The notes under the pieces were generated by a model, which saw only the letters and a program-made list of their open reading frames with translations, was not told the origin of the DNA and did not search any database. This document shows, one piece after another, positions 58,430-64,000 of a stretch of DNA of 64,000 nucleotides. Numbering within the stretch: position 1 is the first letter of the stretch; each line of letters opens with the position of its first letter. The translations under genes and the position numbers were made by a program. Source of the stretch: Pyrinomonadaceae bacterium (GTDB lineage: Bacteria; Acidobacteriota; Blastocatellia; Pyrinomonadales; Pyrinomonadaceae); assembly GCA_036277115.1 (NCBI GenBank), contig DASUNM010000027.1:124001-188000 (forward strand), written 5' to 3'.

Positions 58430-60559
58430 ATGTGGCCGTCCAGCCTCACTTTAATCCAAAGCGCGACTCCTGAATTAACCAAAGCAAGCCGGACGCTTGC
58501 ACTCCAATCTACCGATCAAGTGTTAAAGACGTTCTCCTGGAAATCTCTGCTGGTATCGCTGGGTCTGGCTTTATTGGCCGGCGCGGCTGCGTGTGCCATC
58601 TGGCGCGCAGGTTTAATCGATTCACTCCAGGCAGCCTTCGTCGTTAATGTCGCGCGTGGCGAAGAACCACTTCTGGCGCCACAGACCTGGCTCGGCCTTT
58701 TGCTGATCGCCACCATCAGCACAAGTGCGGGATTTTTTGTGGGCCGCGTCGGCGCCCGGCGATCGTTCTTGTTTTTGGGCTTCGGTTTCCTGGCCACGTG
58801 CACCGCCAGCTTGCTGGTCTCGCGCTACCTCAAGATTGACATTCTGTTTGCGCCGATGGCGCTGGGTTCAACGGCTGCGGTCTTCCTCGTGCAACTGCAC
58901 CGGCTCTGGCTGATTGATACTCTGCTGACCCGCCGCGTTGACGAAACGATTTCGCGGACCGATGCGCACGACGTAAGTATCGCGGAGAATCGCTTGACCA
59001 GCGGACTCAAGCTCCTCCAGACGATTCTGCCTTTGGAAGAAGCCTTTGTCTTTCAACCAAATGAAGATGGCGCGCTGGTGCCGTGCGCGAGGCTGCGTTC
59101 ACAGGCGAGCGGTTCGCTGCAGGGGGGTCGTAATTCTGTTTGGCGGAAACTGGTGCAGCTTTGCGACAAGGCCGCAACGAAACATGAAATCGCGCTCGCG
59201 CCGATTGGCGAGATCGACACACTTGAGAACGTTGCCATGCCGCTTCAGCATGGCGGTCGCACCGTCGGCACCTTGCTGCTGCGCCTGCGCGAAAGTTTTG
59301 ATCAAAGCGATCGCCGATTGCTCGCCGCTGTGGGCGGACAACTTGCCCGCGATCTTCAGCGGGAAGATGCGCAGCGCAAAAAGCTCGACAGCAACCTGCC
59401 GGCGTTTATCTCGGCGCGTACTTCCGGTCACCGCTTGCATGCGTTCGATCTGATCAGCGGCGTGCTGACCGAACATCGATTTGGCGCACAGGTGCTGGCC
59501 GAGGCGTCGGACGGTTACGCGATCGCCTACCTCGACGGCACCATCGCATACGTGAACCCGGCGATGCTTTGGGCGGCGCACATGAACAACCACGATGCGT
59601 CGAAGACCGATCTGTTCGGCCTGCTGGACAGATTCAAATCAGGCGTTTTTGATGAGCCGGCCATCGCCGTCCGTCGCGTTTTGCAGTCAGGCGAACCTTA
59701 TGAGCGAGAGCTAAAGTTTCCCGACCGCAACCAGACGCTCGAGCTCCGGATCGGACTCGCCAAAGAGCGAAACGGTAACGGCAACGGGAATGGCCTGAAC
59801 GGGAACGGTGCCGGTTCGAAGCCGCTCTGCTTTGCTATTCGCGTACGCGACGTCACCCGCATGAAAGAGTTCGAGAAGCTGAAGAGCGACATGATTTCTT
59901 TGATGTCGCACGAGCTGCGCACGCCCCTCACCAGCATCAACGGCTTTGCCGAGCTGCTCGTCATCGACGCCAACATTCCCGAAGAGTCGCGCGAGTTCCT
60001 GCAAATTATCTCGAACGAGTCGCAACGCATGGCGCGCATGATCGATACGTTTCTGACCCTGACCCAGCTTGAGCGCGCGGACAAACAGGAAGTGACCAAG
60101 ATTGCTTTGCGCCTCGACGAAGTCGTCAACGACACGGTTAACGTGATGCAGCCCACTGCGAAGAAGAAACGCATTCGACTGGTTGAACAAAGCAACGGCT
60201 CGATTCCTCCCGTGTCCGCCGACAAGAGCCTGATTACGCAGGCGCTGACCAAACTTCTCGACAACGCCATCAGGTACAGTCCGGAACGCACGACGGTCAC
60301 CGTTTCAACCGTGCTCGAAGCGGAAGCCGTGCGCGTTGTCGTCGAAGATCGAGGCTATGGCGTCCCGCAGGATTCAATGGATCGGATTTGGGAAAAGTTC
60401 TATCGCGTTGCGCGCGATGGGCAGGAAAAGGACGAAGAGTCCACCGGTCTCGGGTTGTCTTTCGTGAAAGAAGTTATCGAACAGCACGAAGGAACAGTCG
60501 CCGTCGAATCAGAAGTCGGCCGCGGATCGAAGTTCAGCTTTGCGTTACCACGTTTGTAG
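58430..60559 (+). CDS. Membrane sensor histidine kinase
   Basis: 709 residues. Four or so N-terminal membrane helices (about 35-150), a GAF-like region (about 180-320), a PAS-like domain (about 340-470) with a Gly/Asn tandem (NGNGNGNGLNGNGAG), then HisKA with H494 in MSHELRTPLT and HATPase (VEDRGYGVPQ, STGLGLSFVK). No response regulator adjacent, so it is an orphan kinase. Confidence 0.93.
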   Translation: MWPSSLTLIQSATPELTKASRTLALQSTDQVLKTFSWKSLLVSLGLALLAGAAACAIWRAGLIDSLQAAFVVNVARGEEPLLAPQTWLGLLLIATISTSAGFFVGRVGARRSFLFLGFGFLATCTASLLVSRYLKIDILFAPMALGSTAAVFLVQLHRLWLIDTLLTRRVDETISRTDAHDVSIAENRLTSGLKLLQTILPLEEAFVFQPNEDGALVPCARLRSQASGSLQGGRNSVWRKLVQLCDKAATKHEIALAPIGEIDTLENVAMPLQHGGRTVGTLLLRLRESFDQSDRRLLAAVGGQLARDLQREDAQRKKLDSNLPAFISARTSGHRLHAFDLISGVLTEHRFGAQVLAEASDGYAIAYLDGTIAYVNPAMLWAAHMNNHDASKTDLFGLLDRFKSGVFDEPAIAVRRVLQSGEPYERELKFPDRNQTLELRIGLAKERNGNGNGNGLNGNGAGSKPLCFAIRVRDVTRMKEFEKLKSDMISLMSHELRTPLTSINGFAELLVIDANIPEESREFLQIISNESQRMARMIDTFLTLTQLERADKQEVTKIALRLDEVVNDTVNVMQPTAKKKRIRLVEQSNGSIPPVSADKSLITQALTKLLDNAIRYSPERTTVTVSTVLEAEAVRVVVEDRGYGVPQDSMDRIWEKFYRVARDGQEKDEESTGLGLSFVKEVIEQHEGTVAVESEVGRGSKFSFALPRL

Positions 60560-60597
60560 TTTGCATAACCATCCTGGTTCAACATCGTGAGGAGAAG

Positions 60598-61563
60598 ATG
60601 AGAGCTACCAAGTGTCCTAAATGCAAATTTGTAGGATTCGCCGAAGGCAACCTGTGTAAGAGATGCGGCCAGTCATTAGATTGGGCGCCAATCGAATCCG
60701 CCGGCTCGAAAGGTGGTAGTTCGGCGCTTGTGACCAAAGCGGTACTCGCCTTCTTTCTGCTTGTCGGTTTGGTGGTTGGCTTCTTCATCGTGCGCGCAAA
60801 GGTGTCGGATTACTTTGACCCGACCAAAGCGTATCTCGCGGCGATAACGAATTCGGAAAAGTTCAAAGAGCCCATTACCATCAGGGTAAACCGCGAAGAA
60901 TTAACCTCAGCGCCTAATCCAGGCAACCTTTCCCTGGCAAAAAAGGCGGGAAGGATGGTCAAGCCTGCGCAAGTCCTTGAAGCCGCCGGTTATTTAACGA
61001 CATCCATCGATAAGACAAAACTGATCCAAAAGACCGGCACGGTCTATGTCACCACGGTCGATCAGTACGGAGGCGCGAGAGGAGCTCACACTGAAGACCG
61101 TCTGGCCGAAGTCGAATCTGCCCGACTCGAAATCGCGCTCACTGAAAAAGGAAAACAAGAGGCAGTCAATTGGAAAGAAACAGAAGAATCTTATGCAGCT
61201 GGGTCGTATTGGAACGGCAAGGCGGCCAGTCAAACTCTGCCCACCTGGCGCATTCCGATCGGTGAGCGGGAAATGGTCGGAATCGATTCCGTCAAACCGC
61301 TTCCCTGGAGCGCCGAATTTGAAACCGTACAAATAAAATTCCGCTGGCGGTGGCGCCCGAATCAGATCGGTGAATACTTTGATTCGATGAGCGCGGCTTT
61401 TAACGTGTTATCAGATTCAGCCCAGCAGGCTGCGGCTTCATTGGGAATCAAGAGTCAGACCGATTATCAAGGCGAAGTAATAATGCAAAAGCGCGGCGGG
61501 CGCTGGGAGATCAGCGAGCTAAAGTTTATGAATGGATTCTCCAGTTCCGCTCTCGGCGAATAA
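60598..61563 (+). CDS. Zinc-ribbon membrane protein
   Basis: 321 residues from the ATG at 60598 with GAGGAGAAG. N-terminal zinc ribbon CPKC..CKRCG (about 6-24), one membrane helix (42-64), then an extracytoplasmic alpha/beta domain of about 250 residues. Similar unknowns occur in Acidobacteriota. Function unknown. Confidence 0.72.
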   Translation: MRATKCPKCKFVGFAEGNLCKRCGQSLDWAPIESAGSKGGSSALVTKAVLAFFLLVGLVVGFFIVRAKVSDYFDPTKAYLAAITNSEKFKEPITIRVNREELTSAPNPGNLSLAKKAGRMVKPAQVLEAAGYLTTSIDKTKLIQKTGTVYVTTVDQYGGARGAHTEDRLAEVESARLEIALTEKGKQEAVNWKETEESYAAGSYWNGKAASQTLPTWRIPIGEREMVGIDSVKPLPWSAEFETVQIKFRWRWRPNQIGEYFDSMSAAFNVLSDSAQQAAASLGIKSQTDYQGEVIMQKRGGRWEISELKFMNGFSSSALGE

Positions 61564-61575
61564 TTCCTCAAGTTT

Positions 61576-62121
61576 TCAATCCCGTCGGGTTTCTGCTGCG
61601 TCCGCGAGCTGCCCGCTCAAGGATCCGGCAAAGTCCAGTTTCGTCTTCTTGATATCGAGCAGCGGACCTAACTCGTACACGTTCCGGTAGCCGTACGTGT
61701 AGAGCGCGATGTAAGTCGACAGGTTCAGCGAAGCGGTGACCCTCTTGGTGGGAAACGCTTGCTCCGAGCCCGTGAAGTTGTTGTTGCAGTAAATCAGAAT
61801 CCGGGCATTCTTGTCTGGCAGCACGCGATTCAAGCTTTCTACCGTGATATCGGGAAAACTCAAGTTGATCGCCCCGCTGATGTGAAGCTCGTCGAACTTC
61901 TCGCGACTGCGGGCATCCAAAATGATCGTGCCGCGTTCGCGACTCATCCGAATGAATTCGTCTTCCGTCAGACGATGTGACTCTCTGTGTGCGGCAGCCT
62001 CCTTTGCCGTCCGCAGGTAGCCATCCATATCGATTGCGGGATTAGGAATGACAGGCTTCTGCGCGAGGGCCGCAGGTATCACGCAAAGAATCGCAACCAC
62101 CGTCCAAAGTAAGTGCTTCAT
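61576..62121 (-). CDS. Exported rhodanese-like protein
   Basis: 181 residues from the ATG at 62121 with GGAGG. Signal peptide (MKHLLWTVVAILCVIPAALA), rhodanese fold about 50-150 with ILDARSREKFDELHISGAIN and active-site Cys in LIYCNNNFTGSEQAF. The periplasmic rhodanese may carry sulfur or act as a structural fold. No DUF or heme motif. Confidence 0.85.
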   Translation of the reverse strand: MKHLLWTVVAILCVIPAALAQKPVIPNPAIDMDGYLRTAKEAAAHRESHRLTEDEFIRMSRERGTIILDARSREKFDELHISGAINLSFPDITVESLNRVLPDKNARILIYCNNNFTGSEQAFPTKRVTASLNLSTYIALYTYGYRNVYELGPLLDIKKTKLDFAGSLSGQLADAAETRRD

Positions 62122-62303
62122 CGTCACTACCTCCGCTTTTAAGACGAACAAGGATTAAGACGTTTGCGCAACGAAAGTAGTTGGGTTTCATTTTGACCGT
62201 GGAAAGAGTCTTGTTGGTTAGCGTTCTTTCCGTTTCTTTGCGCCTAAGCGCCGGCAGATCGCTAGTCATCTATTGGAACGTCCGAGGAGCCACGGCATGC
62301 CAG

Positions 62304-63800
62304 TCATGAAGCTTTGGACTGCCTTTTCCATATCAGGTACGCGGGAATGCCCATGAGCACGAGTATGTATCCAATTCCGGAAGTGGCCGGCGTTAGGTAA
62401 GCCAAATCAATTATCAAGAGCACAGCGAGCAGAATATAAATGATTGGCACGACGGGATAACCGATTGTGCGATAAGGCCTCTCCATGGCAGGCGCTTTCC
62501 GACGCATCACGAAAACCGCTCCGACCATCAGCGCATAAAAAACCAGGTCAGCCGAAATCACATAGTCGAGCAACTGGCCGTAGACGTTTCCGTACTTGAA
62601 TTGTTTGGTTACGGGATCGGTGGTCACGGTGCGCGGCAATGTAAGCAGACATGTCCAGATGCATTGCGCGATCAACGCCACTACCGGAACGTTGCGATCG
62701 CTGAGGTTGCCGGCGCGTTTGAAGAAAAGGCCATCACGCGCCATCGCGTAGTAAATCCGCGCCCCCGCCAAAATTAATCCGTTGTTGCATCCGAACGTCG
62801 AGATCATGATCGCAATCGCCATCAACGTCAGTCCGGGACGACCCAGGGCCATCTTCATTGTTTCCGTGGCGATCGTGTTCGGAGGCGTGCGGAGTCCGGG
62901 AAATGCACCCAGCGGCAAGGTGAACACGTAAGTCAGGTTGGCGAGCAAATACAGCAGGACAACTACGCCGCAACCGATGAAAAGCGCGCGGGGGAGATTT
63001 CGTCCCGGATCTCGAATCTCGCTGCCCGTGAAAGTCACGTTGTTCCAAGCTGACTGCGCGAACAACGGCCCAACCATCGCCAGCCCAACCAGCATCATCA
63101 GCCACAGGCCGCTCGTGGTTTGCATTCCCGGTTGCGCCAGGCTGGGATTCCAACCGGCGTTCGCCCATGGATTCCACCAATCACTTGCATAGGCCGCACT
63201 GGTCGCATTCCGTCCGAGCAACAGACCAATCACGATCAAACCAATCAGGGCGGCGGTCTTGGTGAACGTGAACGTGTTTTGAATCAGCTTGCCGGTATTA
63301 AGCCCTCGTGTGTTTGTGAAAGTCAGGAAGCTGATTAGCAGAATCGCGACGAGCTGTTGCGTCGATAACGTGATGGCGTAGCTTCCCAAATGGATTGGCG
63401 GAATAAGGTAGACACTTTCGGAAATCGTCGGGGTCAGCACGCCCATGAAAATCGCGAAGGCCACTGCCACCGCAGCGATTGTTCCCGTCTGGACCACGAA
63501 GAAGAGTGTCCAGCCAAAGAGGAAGCCCGTCGCGGAACCATAAGCCTCACGGAGAAACACATACTGGCCTCCTGCGCGCGGCATCATCGCCGCTAATTCC
63601 GCGCAACACAGCGCGCCGGTGATCGTCAGCACGCCGGCAATCGCCCAGGCCGCCAGCAACCATCCGGGCGAGCCGACCAGGGTCATTGATTTGGCCGAGA
63701 CGATAAAAATTCCCGAGCCAATCATCGATCCGATAACGATCATCGTCGCGTCGAGCAGGCCGAGGCCGCGGACGAGTTTGTTCGCTTCAGTTTTCGCCAT
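62304..63800 (-). CDS. APC-family amino-acid permease
   Basis: 498 residues, 12 membrane helices. GSMIGSGIFIVSAKSM at the start is the APC helix 1 motif; PRAGGQYVFLREAYG, GARIYYAMARDGLF are conserved. Proton- or substrate-driven uptake or exchange of amino acids across the inner membrane. Substrate cannot be told. Confidence 0.92.
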   Translation of the reverse strand: MAKTEANKLVRGLGLLDATMIVIGSMIGSGIFIVSAKSMTLVGSPGWLLAAWAIAGVLTITGALCCAELAAMMPRAGGQYVFLREAYGSATGFLFGWTLFFVVQTGTIAAVAVAFAIFMGVLTPTISESVYLIPPIHLGSYAITLSTQQLVAILLISFLTFTNTRGLNTGKLIQNTFTFTKTAALIGLIVIGLLLGRNATSAAYASDWWNPWANAGWNPSLAQPGMQTTSGLWLMMLVGLAMVGPLFAQSAWNNVTFTGSEIRDPGRNLPRALFIGCGVVVLLYLLANLTYVFTLPLGAFPGLRTPPNTIATETMKMALGRPGLTLMAIAIMISTFGCNNGLILAGARIYYAMARDGLFFKRAGNLSDRNVPVVALIAQCIWTCLLTLPRTVTTDPVTKQFKYGNVYGQLLDYVISADLVFYALMVGAVFVMRRKAPAMERPYRTIGYPVVPIIYILLAVLLIIDLAYLTPATSGIGYILVLMGIPAYLIWKRQSKAS

Positions 63801-63894
63801 TGTGCGGTGGCTAGTACTCCAATCGGATAGGCGAAGTCAACGGAAATCTCATCTCTGGAACACAGGGTCGCGCCTGCGTTCGATCTGTCGATCA

Positions 63895-63966
63895 GTTTAG
63901 AGGCGGGCTACCGCCCGCCCGCTCGTTTGCAATTCTAGAAGGCGGGCAGTTAGCCCGCCTCTAAAC
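63895..63966. repeat. Palindromic intergenic repeat (GGCGGGCT type)
   Basis: GTTTAGAGGCGGGCTACCGC at 63895-63914 and GGCGGGCAGTTAGCCCGCCT CTAAAC at 63941-63966 form a long inverted repeat. A fourth class of palindromic intergenic element near the window end; the 200 nt after 63800 hold nothing else clear. Confidence 0.75.
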
Positions 63967-64000
63967 GATATCCAGGTTGTTCCGCAAGCGGGACGCTTCC

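Overview
The window holds the right-hand 36.3 kb of an integrated tailed-phage genome followed by about 27.6 kb of ordinary bacterial chromosome. The host looks like a Gram-negative soil-type bacterium, most likely Acidobacteriota and plausibly class Blastocatellia. That is an inference from gene content (secreted Cys-rich proteins with Thr-Pro repeats, an S46 dipeptidyl-peptidase, TPR/Fis-type regulators, many palindromic intergenic repeats), not from a marker gene. No 16S rRNA or ribosomal protein is present.

Prophage layout. Positions 15-2904 carry the tail assembly chaperone with its apparent -1 frameshift partner and the tape measure protein. Positions 2901-5826 are a leftward cassette of secreted and membrane proteins (likely morons). 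Positions 5904-13992 are the tail-tip module of gene-transfer-agent type (DUF2460, DUF2163, NlpC/P60, large tail-tip protein, fibre-like proteins), interrupted by an antisense HNH endonuclease. Positions 14029-20503 are a leftward operon of about 22 very small, mostly overlapping genes, many with Cys pairs, driven by a strong sigma70-type promoter at 20579-20607. Next come a small secreted peptide and a divergent TPR/Fis-type regulator (20718-22295), then a CI/Cro-like switch (22672-23458). Positions 23544-34900 are rightward early genes: GIY-YIG nuclease, Sak4-like ATPase plus PD-(D/E)XK nuclease, three DNA methyltransferases, an HNH nuclease and many small zinc-binding proteins. They are broken by a 750-nt non-coding island with a long RNA stem and a tRNA-like element. 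A large serine integrase ends at the attachment site at about 36340, inside the host comM gene. Head, portal and terminase genes, the other att site and the rest of comM lie left of the window. No holin, endolysin or replisome gene was recognised.

Host region. Leftward: truncated comM, an MltD-like lytic transglycosylase with LysM domains, lon with a coupled 38-residue membrane peptide, hsp20, nrdR and a flippase-like membrane protein. Rightward: an ECF sigma factor, a double zinc-finger anti-sigma factor and zinc-finger membrane proteins. These are followed by a leftward Wzx-like flippase, M23 peptidase, DPP7-type S46 peptidase, a leftward Cys-rich secreted protein, a probable small RNA, a cold-shock protein, selA, a sensor histidine kinase, a rhodanese-like protein and an amino-acid permease. 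At least four classes of palindromic repeat sit between genes.

The most interesting candidates are the secreted-peptide/TPR-regulator pair next to the lysogeny switch, the leftward operon of tiny coupled genes, the structured RNA island, the two-frame coding across the cytosine methyltransferase, and the integrase whose 3' end is supplied by the host comM gene.
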